Below the pieces are notes generated by a model that worked only from the letters and a program-made list of their open reading frames with translations, was not told the DNA's origin and ran no database searches. The translations under genes and the position numbers were made by a program. Shown one piece after another: positions 33,436 through 41,843 of a DNA stretch of 45,678 nucleotides. Position 1 is the stretch's first letter; each line of letters begins with the position of its first letter. The stretch is from Acidimicrobiaceae bacterium (GTDB lineage Bacteria > Actinomycetota > Acidimicrobiia > Acidimicrobiales > RAAP-2): NCBI GenBank assembly GCA_027306755.1, contig DAHUZE010000003.1:1-45678 (forward strand). The letters run 5' to 3'.

Positions 33436-34731
33436 TCAGCTCGACGCCCCCGCCTCTCCAGCTCGGCGGGACCATCGCGGCTCCTCCACCGGGCGGACGT
33501 CGTAGGCCGCGCCGTGCACCGCTGCCAGGACCCGTTGGGCGTGCTCGGGTCCGCGCGTCTCGACCACGAGCTGGACGCCCGTCTCCCGGACGTGGAGGTC
33601 GTAGCCCTCGCGGAGGTGACCGACGTCGATCACGTTGGCGCCGGCATCGCCGATCACCGTGAGCAGGCGCGCCAGGTGGCCGGGCCGGTCGGAGATGCGG
33701 GCGAACAGGACGAGCCGGCGGCCCTCGTTGGTCTCGTGGCGGCGGATGGCCACGGCCAGCAGGTTGGTGTCCACGTTCCCTCCGGACAGCACCACCGCGG
33801 TGGTGCCCCGGGACGGCGGCGAGACGGCACCGGAGAGCAGGGCGGCCACCCCCACCGCGCCGGCGCCCTCCACCACGAGCTTGGCCCGTTCCAAGAGCAG
33901 GATCATGGCCTCGGCGATGGTGTCCTCCTCCACCGTGACCACGTCGTCCACCAAGGCCTGCACGATGGGAAGCGTGACCGTGCCCGGTCGCTTCACCGTG
34001 ATGCCGTCGGCGAGCGACCCGGGCGCTCCCCCGGTTACGGGGCGCCCGACGCCGAGGGCGGCGGCAAACGGCGCGCAGACCGCCGCCTGCACGGCCACGA
34101 TCCGCACGTCGGGACGGAGTGCCTTGAGCGCCACCGCCACGCCGGAGGCGAGGCCCCCGCCGCCGAGGGGCACCACCGCCATCGCCAGGTCGGGGACCTG
34201 CTCGACGAGCTCGAGTCCGAGCGTGCCCTGCCCGGTGATCACCGCAGCATCGTCGAACGGGTGGACCAGGACCTCTCCCGTCTCCGCCGCGCGGGCCGCG
34301 GCCATGGCCAGGCAGTCGTCCACGGCGTCCCCGCCGAGCTCGGTGGTGGCTCCGTAGGACTCGGTGGCGTTGACCTTGGCCACCGGGGCATCCCGGGGCA
34401 TGAATACGTGGCATGCCACGCCGGCCTGCGCGGCTCCGAAGGCCACGGCCTGGGCATGGTTGCCGGCTGAGGCGGCCACGATCCCCGCACTGGCCCCCTG
34501 ACCGAGGGAGGCCAGCTTGGAGGCGACGCCGCGCACCTTGAACGAGCCGGTGCGCTGGAGGTTCTCGGCCTTCATGGCGACCGACGCACCCACTCGCTGG
34601 GAAAGGACCCGGGAGTTGAACACCGGCGTCCGGGCGGCGACCGCGTCCACGGCGGGACGGCAGCGCTCGATGGCCGCAAGCTCGATGGGCGTGCCAGCCG
34701 GACCGCGCTCGTCCGACCCCGGGGCCGTCAC
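33436..34731 (-). CDS. ilvA: Threonine ammonia-lyase with ACT domain
   Basis: 431 residues from GTG 34731, preceded by GGAGAGG 6 nt upstream. PLP-dependent fold type II: the Schiff-base lysine is Lys65 in TGSFKVRG, the ASAGNHAQ loop follows, the phosphate-binding glycine loop is PLGGGGLASG and a late SGGNVD. The C-terminal 75 residues (about 340-415) form an ACT domain (LVLFARISDRPGHLARLL, GANVIDVGHLREG). It deaminates threonine to 2-oxobutanoate, the first step towards isoleucine. A single ACT domain and this length fit the shorter IlvA/TdcB-like actinobacterial enzymes; whether it is biosynthetic or catabolic cannot be told. It is divergent from an MFS transporter across 187 bp. Confidence 0.9.
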   Translation of the reverse strand: MTAPGSDERGPAGTPIELAAIERCRPAVDAVAARTPVFNSRVLSQRVGASVAMKAENLQRTGSFKVRGVASKLASLGQGASAGIVAASAGNHAQAVAFGAAQAGVACHVFMPRDAPVAKVNATESYGATTELGGDAVDDCLAMAAARAAETGEVLVHPFDDAAVITGQGTLGLELVEQVPDLAMAVVPLGGGGLASGVAVALKALRPDVRIVAVQAAVCAPFAAALGVGRPVTGGAPGSLADGITVKRPGTVTLPIVQALVDDVVTVEEDTIAEAMILLLERAKLVVEGAGAVGVAALLSGAVSPPSRGTTAVVLSGGNVDTNLLAVAIRRHETNEGRRLVLFARISDRPGHLARLLTVIGDAGANVIDVGHLREGYDLHVRETGVQLVVETRGPEHAQRVLAAVHGAAYDVRPVEEPRWSRRAGEAGASS

Positions 34732-34918
34732 GGTCGGCCTCTCCAGCTCGCAGTCGGGGGAGTGGTGGCCTCGGGCGCCATGGCAGCACCATAGGGGGCG
34801 GCCCCGAGCACCGCGTGGGCAGGTCCGGGCGCGCGGGCGCTCCCGCAAATTGACGCTCGGGAACCGCGATGGAAGGCTCGCCGGCGCAGTCCGTCCCGGT
34901 CCGGGAGGCAGAGCGCGC

Positions 34919-36160
34919 ATGGCAGACGGCCCGAGTGGGCGGACAACCCACGACGGCCGGGCGCCGGCGTCGGTGGCACACGCCATCAAGCCGCTGTGGA
35001 ACCAGGTCTACCTGCCCAACCTGCTGGTCGCTACCGGTCAGGGAGCGATGCTGCCGATCCTCGTGTACGCCGCCGCGAACGTGCACGCTTCGCCGGCCGT
35101 GGCCACCGCGGTGGTGGCCGTCAACGGGTTCGGCACCCTGGTGTTCGACCTCCCCGCCGGGTGGATCGTGGCCCGCCTCGGCGAGCGGCGTTCGGCATGG
35201 ATCGCTGCCGCCTTGATGGTGGCCGGGCTGGCCGGCTGCCTCGTCGCCACGTCGGTCGCGGCTCTTGCCGTCTCGGTCTTCGTGCAGGCCGCCGGGTGGG
35301 CGGTGTGGAGCCTGGTGCGGCTCACCCACCTGAGCCGGGTGGCACCGGCATTCGCCCGGGGCCGGGCCCTCTCGCTCTTCGGCGGGGTGATCCGGGTCGG
35401 CACCGTGCTGGGCCCGCTCCTCTTCATCGCCGTGGGGGCCCATCACGACACCAACCCGGCGTTCGCCATCGACCTGGGGGCGGTGGTGGTGGGGTTCGCG
35501 TGGATGGCCGCCTGCCGGGACCGGGCGGACGAGGTCCATGCCAACGCCCGGACCCGGCCCGTCCGTCCGCTCGCCGTGCTGCGCGACAACCGCCGGGGCT
35601 TCGCCACGTCCGGGGTGGGGGCGCTCGGCATCAGCCTGCTCCGGGGCAGCCGGGCGGCCATGGTGCCGCTGTGGGCCGCCCACATCGGGCTCGACCCGGC
35701 CGCGGCGGCCTCCATCTACGCGTGCTCCTCAGCCATCGAGCTGGTCTTCTTCTATCCCGCCGGCATCGTCTCGGACCGCTGGGGGCGCCGGGCGGTGGCG
35801 CTGCCCTGCATCGTCCTGCTGTCGGCGGGCCATCTGCTGCTGCCCCTCGCCCACGCCTACCCGACGCTGCTCCTGGCGGCGCTCGTCCTCGGCTTCGGCA
35901 ACGCCGCCGGGTCCGGGATCGTGATGACGCTCGGGGCGGACCTCACGCCGTCCGTGGGGCGCGCCTCGTTCCTCGCCATGTGGCGGACGTTCTCCGACGG
36001 CGGCACGACGGCCGGCCCCTTGATCGACACCGCGGTGGTGGGGGCGGGCTCGATCGAGCTGGCCGGGCCGGTGGTGGGCCTGGTCGGCCTGGCGTGTGCC
36101 GCCGTGGTGGCGATCTGGCTCCCCGAGCCCCGCCGTCCGGACCGCCGGAGCGGCGGCTGA
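34919..36160 (+). CDS. MFS transporter
   Basis: 413 residues with about twelve hydrophobic helices and the MFS inter-helix motif after helix 2, AGWIVARLGERRSAW (the GxxxDRxGRR-type loop), repeated in the second half as GIVSDRWGRRAV. The first 25 residues are a soluble lead. ATG 34919 follows GGGAGG. This layout is that of small drug/metabolite antiporters; the substrate is unknown. It is divergent from threonine ammonia-lyase, which does not itself imply a shared pathway. Its stop codon is 4 bp from that of the convergent glycosyltransferase; the two stops form a small GCTGAA/TTCAGC palindrome (36156-36169) that may end transcription both ways. Confidence 0.87.
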   Translation: MADGPSGRTTHDGRAPASVAHAIKPLWNQVYLPNLLVATGQGAMLPILVYAAANVHASPAVATAVVAVNGFGTLVFDLPAGWIVARLGERRSAWIAAALMVAGLAGCLVATSVAALAVSVFVQAAGWAVWSLVRLTHLSRVAPAFARGRALSLFGGVIRVGTVLGPLLFIAVGAHHDTNPAFAIDLGAVVVGFAWMAACRDRADEVHANARTRPVRPLAVLRDNRRGFATSGVGALGISLLRGSRAAMVPLWAAHIGLDPAAAASIYACSSAIELVFFYPAGIVSDRWGRRAVALPCIVLLSAGHLLLPLAHAYPTLLLAALVLGFGNAAGSGIVMTLGADLTPSVGRASFLAMWRTFSDGGTTAGPLIDTAVVGAGSIELAGPVVGLVGLACAAVVAIWLPEPRRPDRRSGG

Positions 36161-36164
36161 ACTT

Positions 36165-37520
36165 TCAGCGCGAGCTGCGACCGGTGCGCGTCCCCTTCCC
36201 GGTGCTGCCCGACTTCCCGGTGCTGGCCGCCTTCCCGGCACGGGCCGCTTCTTCGATGAGGTCCGCTGCCCGCTCCACGCCCCGGTGGGCCCGGATCGTT
36301 CGACCGAGGGCCTCCATCCTGGCCCGCAGCCGGTCGTCGCCCAGCAGGCCGGCTACCGCGGCTACGAGCTCTGCTCCGGTGTGGTCGTACGCCGGCAAGC
36401 GGCGCCCGAACCCCGTTTCCGCCACCCTTTGTGCGTTGTCGTGCTGGTCCCAGAAGAGCGGGAGGACGACCATGGGCTTTCCGAAGTGGAAGCACTCCGC
36501 GGTCGTGTTGTTGCCGCCGTGGGTGATGACGAGGTCCACCAGCGGCAGCACCTTGGTCTGCGGCACCTGGGCGGCGCCCCACATCGTGTCGGGCAGGTCG
36601 TAGGAGCTGGCGAGCGGGCCCTTGCTGACCACGTAACGGTGGGGGGTGCCGGCCAGGGCGGCCACCAGGTGCTCCATGAGCCCCACGTCCGCCGAGCCGA
36701 GGGACCCGAGCGAGAGGTAGACGAGCGAGCCTCCCGGCCGGCCGGCGAACTCTGCCAGGTCCTCTGTCAGCGCCTCCTCGGTCTCCCGGACGCAGGACTC
36801 CAGGCGGTGCCACCGGTCGCCCATCGGCCGGCGGTCGGTGTAGTCGGCGGCGGCGGGATAGACGTAGAGGTTCGAGACGTCGGACTCGTGGATGAATTCC
36901 AGCGGGTCGAGACCGGGAGCGCCGCAGGCTCGGACCCAATCGTCCAGCTCCGCCCACAGCGGACGGTGGAGCCGCCCGTACTCGGCCCGGAACTCCGCCC
37001 AGCTCCTCTGATCGTCCACGGGGTAGCCCGAGAATTTGGGAGGCACGCCCGCTCCGCCCACTTCCAGCGGGTTGCACGACACGATCCGGACGAAGGGTGC
37101 GCCCGCGGTGAGCAGAGCCGGGAAGGTGCAGACGTTGTCCTCCACGATGACGTCGGGACGCTGCCGCTCGATCACCGCCTCCAGCTGGGGCTGGGCGTAG
37201 CGCGCCCCGTCCACGAGCGCGCGCCAGGTGGGGAGGACGAAGGGCTCGAGCTGCTCGATTGCCGGGCGCCGGAAGGCGGGCGCCGTCTCCTTGACGAAGT
37301 CCGTCCAGAACTGCCCGGCGCTCCCGCCGTTGGGGGAGGCCGGAGCAAGCGCCACCAGGTCCTCTTCGAACCCGAGCGCCTCGAGGCGCCCCCGCCACGA
37401 CTCCTCGGAGGCGAACACCACCCGGTGACCCCGGGCTCGGAGAGAAGCGCCGATCCCGATGCAGTTGTTGGTGGGCCCGTAGGCGCTCTCGGGCATGAAC
37501 AGCACGGTCAGCGGCGTCAC
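36165..37520 (-). CDS. GT1-family (UGT/MGT-like) glycosyltransferase
   Basis: 451 residues. GT-B fold: the N-terminal domain opens with TVLFMPESAYGPTNNCIGIG and GHRVVFAS; the C-terminal nucleotide-sugar site has VYLSLGSLGS and ITHGGNNTTAECFHFGKPM, then LPLFWDQHDNAQRV, the GT1 signature. It transfers a sugar from an activated donor to a small or lipid acceptor. ATG 37520 overlaps the TGA of the upstream FAD enzyme as ATGA, so both are translated together and probably act on the same compound, possibly a terpenoid or carotenoid. The C-terminal 25 residues are a Gly/Ser/Thr/Lys tail encoded by 18-bp repeats (36195-36240). Confidence 0.86.
   Translation of the reverse strand: MTPLTVLFMPESAYGPTNNCIGIGASLRARGHRVVFASEESWRGRLEALGFEEDLVALAPASPNGGSAGQFWTDFVKETAPAFRRPAIEQLEPFVLPTWRALVDGARYAQPQLEAVIERQRPDVIVEDNVCTFPALLTAGAPFVRIVSCNPLEVGGAGVPPKFSGYPVDDQRSWAEFRAEYGRLHRPLWAELDDWVRACGAPGLDPLEFIHESDVSNLYVYPAAADYTDRRPMGDRWHRLESCVRETEEALTEDLAEFAGRPGGSLVYLSLGSLGSADVGLMEHLVAALAGTPHRYVVSKGPLASSYDLPDTMWGAAQVPQTKVLPLVDLVITHGGNNTTAECFHFGKPMVVLPLFWDQHDNAQRVAETGFGRRLPAYDHTGAELVAAVAGLLGDDRLRARMEALGRTIRAHRGVERAADLIEEAARAGKAASTGKSGSTGKGTRTGRSSR
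36195..36240 (-). repeat. 18-bp repeats in the glycosyltransferase tail
   Basis: CTTCCCGGTGCTGCCCGA (36195), CTTCCCGGTGCTGGCCGC (36213) and a partial copy (36231) encode the STGKxx runs at the protein C-terminus. Confidence 0.85.
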
Positions 37521-39040
37521 CGAGGGAAACGTAGCGCCGCGCCCCCCGGGTGCTGGCGGTCAGCAGGGCGTGCCCCGGGGGGTGGCCGTCGCGGCCCGTT
37601 CAGAGTGACGTCCTGGATGCCGAGCTCGTGGCGAAGGGCCGAGCGGGCGGCCAGCTCCCCGCAGCGCCCGTGGACTCCGGGGCCCGGTGGGGTGGAGGCG
37701 GAGCACAGGTACACCCCCGGCAGCGGCGTGCGGTAGGGGTTCCAGCGCGCCGCCGGCCGCAGAATCGTCTGGCGCAGGTCCTGCCGGCCACCGGCGATGT
37801 CCCCGCCCACGTAGTTGGGGTTCTCGCGTTCCATGTCGCAGGCGGTGCGCACGGTCCGGCCCAGCACCAGGTCGAGGAAGCCGGGGGCGAAGCGTTCGAT
37901 CTGGGCGCCCACGGCCCAGCTCACGTCCAGGTCAGACCCCGCCGGCACGTGGCAGTAGGTCCACAGCGTGTGCATCCCGGCCGGAGCGCGGGTCGGGTCG
38001 ACCACGCCGGGCTGCACCGCCAGCACGAACGGCCGCTCGGCGTGCCGGCCGGCGGCCACGGTGGCTTCGGCGGCGGCAACCTCCTCGAAGGTGCCCCCCA
38101 CATGGAGGGTGCCCGCAGCGCGGCAGACTTCTGCCGCCCACGGGACCGGCCCGTCGAGCGCCCAGTCGACTTTGCAGACCCCCGGCCCGTAGCGGAAGCG
38201 CCGCAACCGGCGGGCATAGGCCGTTGGGAGACGATCACCGGCCATGGCCGCCAGTGCCGGGGGCGCCACGTCGGCCAGGACCACGCGGGCGGGCGGCAGG
38301 TCGGCCAGCGATGCCACCCGGTGCCCGGTCTCGACCACGATGCCCTCCTGCTCGAGGACGGTCGTGAGCGCCGTGACGATGCCCGCGCTCCCCCCGGCCA
38401 CAACGGGCCACCCCACGCTGTGCGCCAGGGTCGTCAGGAGGAGCCCGATCCCGCCGGTCAGGGGCCGGTCGAGCGGTCGCATGGCGTGGGCAGCCACCCC
38501 GGCCAGCAGGGCGCGCCCTTCGGTGTGGGCGAAGCGCGCGGCCAGAGCCCGGGCGGGGAGCAGGCCGACTGCGGCAAAACGGGCGGCGGGGAGCGGGGAG
38601 GCAGGGATCTCGCGGAACGACGAGAGCGCCGCGTCGCCGATGGCCTCGCTGGTCGCCACCAGAGGGCCCACGAGCCTCCGGTAGGCGGCGCCGTCGCTGC
38701 CGCGTAGGGCCGCCGCGGTGTCCTCCACGCTCCGGAACGCCGCCACCGCCAGGCCGGCGTCCAGCGGCTGGGCGAACGGAAGGGGCGGCTGGAGCAGCCG
38801 GACCCCCAGGGACTCCAGTGTCAGCGCCCGGAAGAACGGGGACGCCAGGGCCAGCGGGTGGGCGGCGGAGCAGACGTCGTGGAGGAAGCCCGGCAGGGTC
38901 AGCTCGGCGGTCCGGCAACCGCCGCCGGGCTCACCGGCGGCCTCGAGCACCCGGACCTCCAACCCGGCGCGTGCCAGCACCACCGCCGCCGCCAGGCCGT
39001 TGGGCCCGGATCCGATGACCACTGCGTCCAGCTGCTTCAC
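37517..39040 (-). CDS. FAD-dependent oxidoreductase, phytoene-desaturase-like
   Basis: 507 residues. The N-terminal dinucleotide fold is DAVVIGSGPNGLAAAVVLARAG with the acidic strand VRVLEAAGEPGGGCRT, the signature of NAD(P)/FAD flavoproteins of the phytoene dehydrogenase/CrtI group. The C-terminal FAD-contacting segment (PGVYLCSASTPPGPGVHG, then CGELAARSALRHE) also fits. Members desaturate or isomerise carotenoids and related lipids; many actinobacterial ones have no known substrate. It is coupled to the glycosyltransferase downstream by ATGA, suggesting one pathway producing a glycosylated product. ATG 39040 has the SD-like GGGGAAG at a good distance. Confidence 0.87.
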   Translation of the reverse strand: MKQLDAVVIGSGPNGLAAAVVLARAGLEVRVLEAAGEPGGGCRTAELTLPGFLHDVCSAAHPLALASPFFRALTLESLGVRLLQPPLPFAQPLDAGLAVAAFRSVEDTAAALRGSDGAAYRRLVGPLVATSEAIGDAALSSFREIPASPLPAARFAAVGLLPARALAARFAHTEGRALLAGVAAHAMRPLDRPLTGGIGLLLTTLAHSVGWPVVAGGSAGIVTALTTVLEQEGIVVETGHRVASLADLPPARVVLADVAPPALAAMAGDRLPTAYARRLRRFRYGPGVCKVDWALDGPVPWAAEVCRAAGTLHVGGTFEEVAAAEATVAAGRHAERPFVLAVQPGVVDPTRAPAGMHTLWTYCHVPAGSDLDVSWAVGAQIERFAPGFLDLVLGRTVRTACDMERENPNYVGGDIAGGRQDLRQTILRPAARWNPYRTPLPGVYLCSASTPPGPGVHGRCGELAARSALRHELGIQDVTLNGPRRPPPGARPADRQHPGGAALRFPR

Positions 39041-39399
39041 GAACTTCCCCTGTGCCCGGTCCGCCGATCAGGCCGCCGGAGTGCGCCACCGCTCCCAGGG
39101 GTGGGGGGCGTCCACGCGCTCCGAGCTGATCGCCACCACCGGCGACGGCTCCCCCAGGGGCCGGGCCAGTGCGGTCAAGGTGGTCCATCCACCGGACATG
39201 TGGTGCCGGGGCGACAAACGATCCGGGGCATCTGTGCCTCCCTTCCTCGGGTGGAGGAAGCCGATGCCGCTACCATAAGTCGCGGCCGTTCCGGAAGCGT
39301 TGCGGTTGCCGGGTGATGCGCACCGATGCGTCAAGCTGTGGCGCTGCGCCTGCCGGGCGGACACCGCGGGTGTGGACCCTCGCGCAGTGGTGACCGCCG
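39041..39399. other. 359-bp gap upstream of the FAD enzyme
   Basis: It lies between the end of one minus-strand MFS gene and the start of the FAD-enzyme gene. It should hold the promoter of the FAD/glycosyltransferase pair; the most AT-rich patch is around 39271-39285 (minus strand TATGGT), without a clear -35. A 43-codon minus-strand frame is listed separately. Confidence 0.5.
39068..39199 (-). CDS. Possible 43-residue hypothetical protein
   Basis: ATG 39199 to TGA 39068-39070, 27 bp before the FAD-enzyme start on the same strand. The text (MSGGWTTLTALARPLGEPSP, ISSERVDAPHPWERW) has typical codon use for this genome, but there is no clear ribosome-binding site and no recognised family. It could be a leader or a small real gene. 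Confidence 0.3.
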   Translation of the reverse strand: MSGGWTTLTALARPLGEPSPVVAISSERVDAPHPWERWRTPAA

Positions 39400-40920
39400 C
39401 TACGCCGCGGGCTCCTGTTCCTCGGCGCGGGGCTCGGCCGGCGGCTGGGGCACCGGCGCCCGCAGGCTGGCGAGGAGCGGGGGAGAGGACCAGGCCGTCT
39501 CGCCCTCCTCCTGCCACCGGTCGATGTCAGGGGTCTCCAGGGTGCCCTTGCCGGAGGCATAGAGCCCGAAGGCAACCACGAACCCGACGGCGGCCAGACC
39601 CAAGCAGATCCCGATGGCAGCGCCGATCCCACGTGCCGTCTTCCCCCACACGTCGGCCACCAGGTAGAGGAGGAGCGGCGCCACCAGGAAGGCGGTGACG
39701 CCCCGCAGCAGCTCGATGAGGGCGAACACCCGCTGGAGCTGCTTGGCCCGCAGCGAGAAGCCGGCCATGAACAGCGCCGGGGACACGGACGCCCCCACGC
39801 CGAGCCCGAGGAGGCCGGTTCCCACGGCAACCAGCGACGATCCCGAGGTGGCCCACTCGAGGAAGACGGCGGCGGAGGCCACGATGCAGATCAGGCCGGA
39901 GAAGGCCAGCACCGTCACGTACCTGGTGCGGAAGATGGCCCCGAACAGGCTCGCCACCGCCGCCGCCCCCACGAACTCCGGCAGGAACAGGAGCGCCGTG
40001 GTCCCCGGCGTGCTCGTCGTCTTGAGGGCGGTCAGCACCAGTTCCATCAGCCCGAACCCGGCCGCGCTGGCGAACAGGGCGATGGTGATGCCGACCACGG
40101 GGACGGTGGTGGCGAAGGCCCGCACCGGCATGAGCGGCTCCTTCACCGTGTACTGGAAGACCACCAGGGCGATCACCAGGGCGAAGCCCCCGCAGAGCGG
40201 CAGGAGCTCCTGCACGTCGAGCACGCCGAAAGCCTGGAGGGCGCCAGCCCCGTAGAAGGCGGCGCCGCACCCCACCAGCGCCATGGCCATGGCGCCGAAG
40301 TCCCAGGGGCCGCTCTTGTCCACCGGCGGCTCGTCCTGGTAGGTGAGCAGCGAGAACACAAGTGCCAGCACCGCCACCCCGGCCACTCCCCAGAAGATGG
40401 CGTGCCACGGAGCGCCGGCCGCCGTCTCGGCGCCCACGGTGGGGCCGATCGCCACCGCGCCGAAGATGCAGAGGTTCATGACCCCTCCCGTCGTCGGCAT
40501 CTTCTCCGGCGGCCAGGCGGTGACGAGTGGTGGGACGGCGGCGATGAGCATCAGGCTGGTGCACAGCCCCTGGACGATGAAGGCGGCAACGAACAGGCCG
40601 CCGTTGCTGGTGGTGGCGGCCACCAGCGACGCGGCAACGAAAAGTGCCTCGTACGCGACCAGCATCCGGCGTGGCGGCAGCCGCAGGGCGAGCTGCACGG
40701 CGAACACGGTGCCCACCGCGTAGGCCGCCGTGGACATGGCGATGGCGACGTCCAGGGTGGACGTGGCGAGGTGCAGGGACTTCCCGATCTCCGGCAGCAC
40801 CGGGAGCACGGCCGCCGTCAACCCCAGGAAGGGAATCAGGGAGAACGCGACCAGGGCGACCGACGCGAGGTAGCTGCCGGCAAGGGGGCCTTTGCGCATC
40901 TTGCGCCCATACCCGGCCAC
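39400..40920 (-). CDS. MFS transporter, DHA2-like (14 helices)
   Basis: 506 residues, longer than the other MFS gene here, with about fourteen hydrophobic helices. Landmarks: ALRLPPRRMLVAYEALFVA after helix 2, VQGLCTSLMLIAAVPPLV and the motif-C-like VMNLCIFGAVAIGPTVGAE of drug/proton antiporters, with a second-half interruption after the TYQDEPPVDKSGPWDFGAM loop typical of the DHA2 group. The 50-residue C-terminal tail is soluble. A multidrug or metabolite exporter is the likely role; no substrate can be assigned. It ends 359 bp before the FAD/glycosyltransferase pair and might export their product. Confidence 0.86.
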   Translation of the reverse strand: MAGYGRKMRKGPLAGSYLASVALVAFSLIPFLGLTAAVLPVLPEIGKSLHLATSTLDVAIAMSTAAYAVGTVFAVQLALRLPPRRMLVAYEALFVAASLVAATTSNGGLFVAAFIVQGLCTSLMLIAAVPPLVTAWPPEKMPTTGGVMNLCIFGAVAIGPTVGAETAAGAPWHAIFWGVAGVAVLALVFSLLTYQDEPPVDKSGPWDFGAMAMALVGCGAAFYGAGALQAFGVLDVQELLPLCGGFALVIALVVFQYTVKEPLMPVRAFATTVPVVGITIALFASAAGFGLMELVLTALKTTSTPGTTALLFLPEFVGAAAVASLFGAIFRTRYVTVLAFSGLICIVASAAVFLEWATSGSSLVAVGTGLLGLGVGASVSPALFMAGFSLRAKQLQRVFALIELLRGVTAFLVAPLLLYLVADVWGKTARGIGAAIGICLGLAAVGFVVAFGLYASGKGTLETPDIDRWQEEGETAWSSPPLLASLRAPVPQPPAEPRAEEQEPAA

Positions 40921-40965
40921 CGGGGGAGCGACCCCGAGCTGGAGGCTGGCCCGCGGCGGCGGCCC

Positions 40966-41027
40966 GTCACATGAGCCGGGTCAGCTGCACCGTCACGTCA
41001 CATGAGCCGGGTCAGCTGCACCGTCAC
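40966..41027. repeat. 31-bp perfect tandem duplication at the transglutaminase 3' end
   Basis: Copies at 40966-40996 and 40997-41027 are identical. On the minus strand each contains the last ten codons and TGA stop of the transglutaminase-like gene, so the gene's end is duplicated just after itself, in the non-coding stretch. Confidence 0.93.
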
Positions 41028-41843
41028 GTCCAATCGGGAGGTGGGGCCGCCGTGGAAGATGCCCTTGAGCGGTGGCACGTCGGCGTAGTCCCGACCTTTG
41101 GCCACCAGCACGTACCGCTCGTCGATCGGGGCGCCCGCCGAGGGGTCGAATTGGCGCCATTCCCCGTCCCACACCTCCACCCACGCGTGGCTCTGCCCGG
41201 CGACGGTGGCTCCGACCGCCGGGTCCCGGTCCGGGTGCACGTACCCCGAGCAGTAACGGGCCGGCATCCCCACGGTCCGCAGCAGCGCCAGCGCCAGGTG
41301 GGCGAAGTCTTGGCAGACGCCCTCGCCTCCCTCCCACGCCTCCACCGCCGAGGTGTGGACGCCGGTCGTGCCCGGCACGTAGCGGAGCTGCTCGTGCACC
41401 CACGCCACGGCGGCCGCGCCGGCAGCCTTGAGGGCGCAGGACCGGCGGAGATCCCCGGCCGGGCCGGCCAGGCGGGGGTCCGCCGGGACCTGCACCGTCG
41501 GGGTCAGGAGCTCCAGGTAGCGGTCCCGCAGCCGGGCGTCGTCCAGGGCCTCCCAGCCGACGTCGGCGGCCGGCGGCGGCGGGGGGCCTGCCTCCACCAC
41601 CGAGTAGCCGGCGATGGTCAGCTGCCCGTGGGGCTTGTGGAGGTCGAAGGCGTGCACCACCGAGCCCCAGTAGTCCACGTACCGTTGGAGCGGGGCGCCT
41701 GGCTCGACCTCCACCCGGGCATCGAGGACCAGCTGGTGCGGGGTCGTCATCGGGGTGAGGCGCACCTCGTTGAACGACGACGGCACCACGTTGGCGTAGC
41801 GGTAGACGCTGCGGTGCTCGATGCGGTATCGGCTCGTGGTCAT
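40998..41843 (-). CDS. Transglutaminase-like (cysteine protease fold) protein
   Basis: 281 residues from ATG 41843, overlapping the alpha-E stop as ATGA. The N-terminal beta-rich domain (YRIEHRSVYRYANVV, NEVRLTPMTTPHQ) is that of bacterial transglutaminase-like proteins. The catalytic triad reads Cys177 in GEGVCQDFAHL, His219 in QSHAWVEVW and Asp233 in RQFDPS. Members can act as peptidases, amide hydrolases or crosslinkers. It is the third gene of the ATP-grasp/alpha-E/transglutaminase unit, conserved widely in bacteria and thought to make and process a peptide-like product. Its own 3' end lies in a tandem duplication. Confidence 0.88.
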   Translation of the reverse strand: MTTSRYRIEHRSVYRYANVVPSSFNEVRLTPMTTPHQLVLDARVEVEPGAPLQRYVDYWGSVVHAFDLHKPHGQLTIAGYSVVEAGPPPPPAADVGWEALDDARLRDRYLELLTPTVQVPADPRLAGPAGDLRRSCALKAAGAAAVAWVHEQLRYVPGTTGVHTSAVEAWEGGEGVCQDFAHLALALLRTVGMPARYCSGYVHPDRDPAVGATVAGQSHAWVEVWDGEWRQFDPSAGAPIDERYVLVAKGRDYADVPPLKGIFHGGPTSRLDVTVQLTRLM

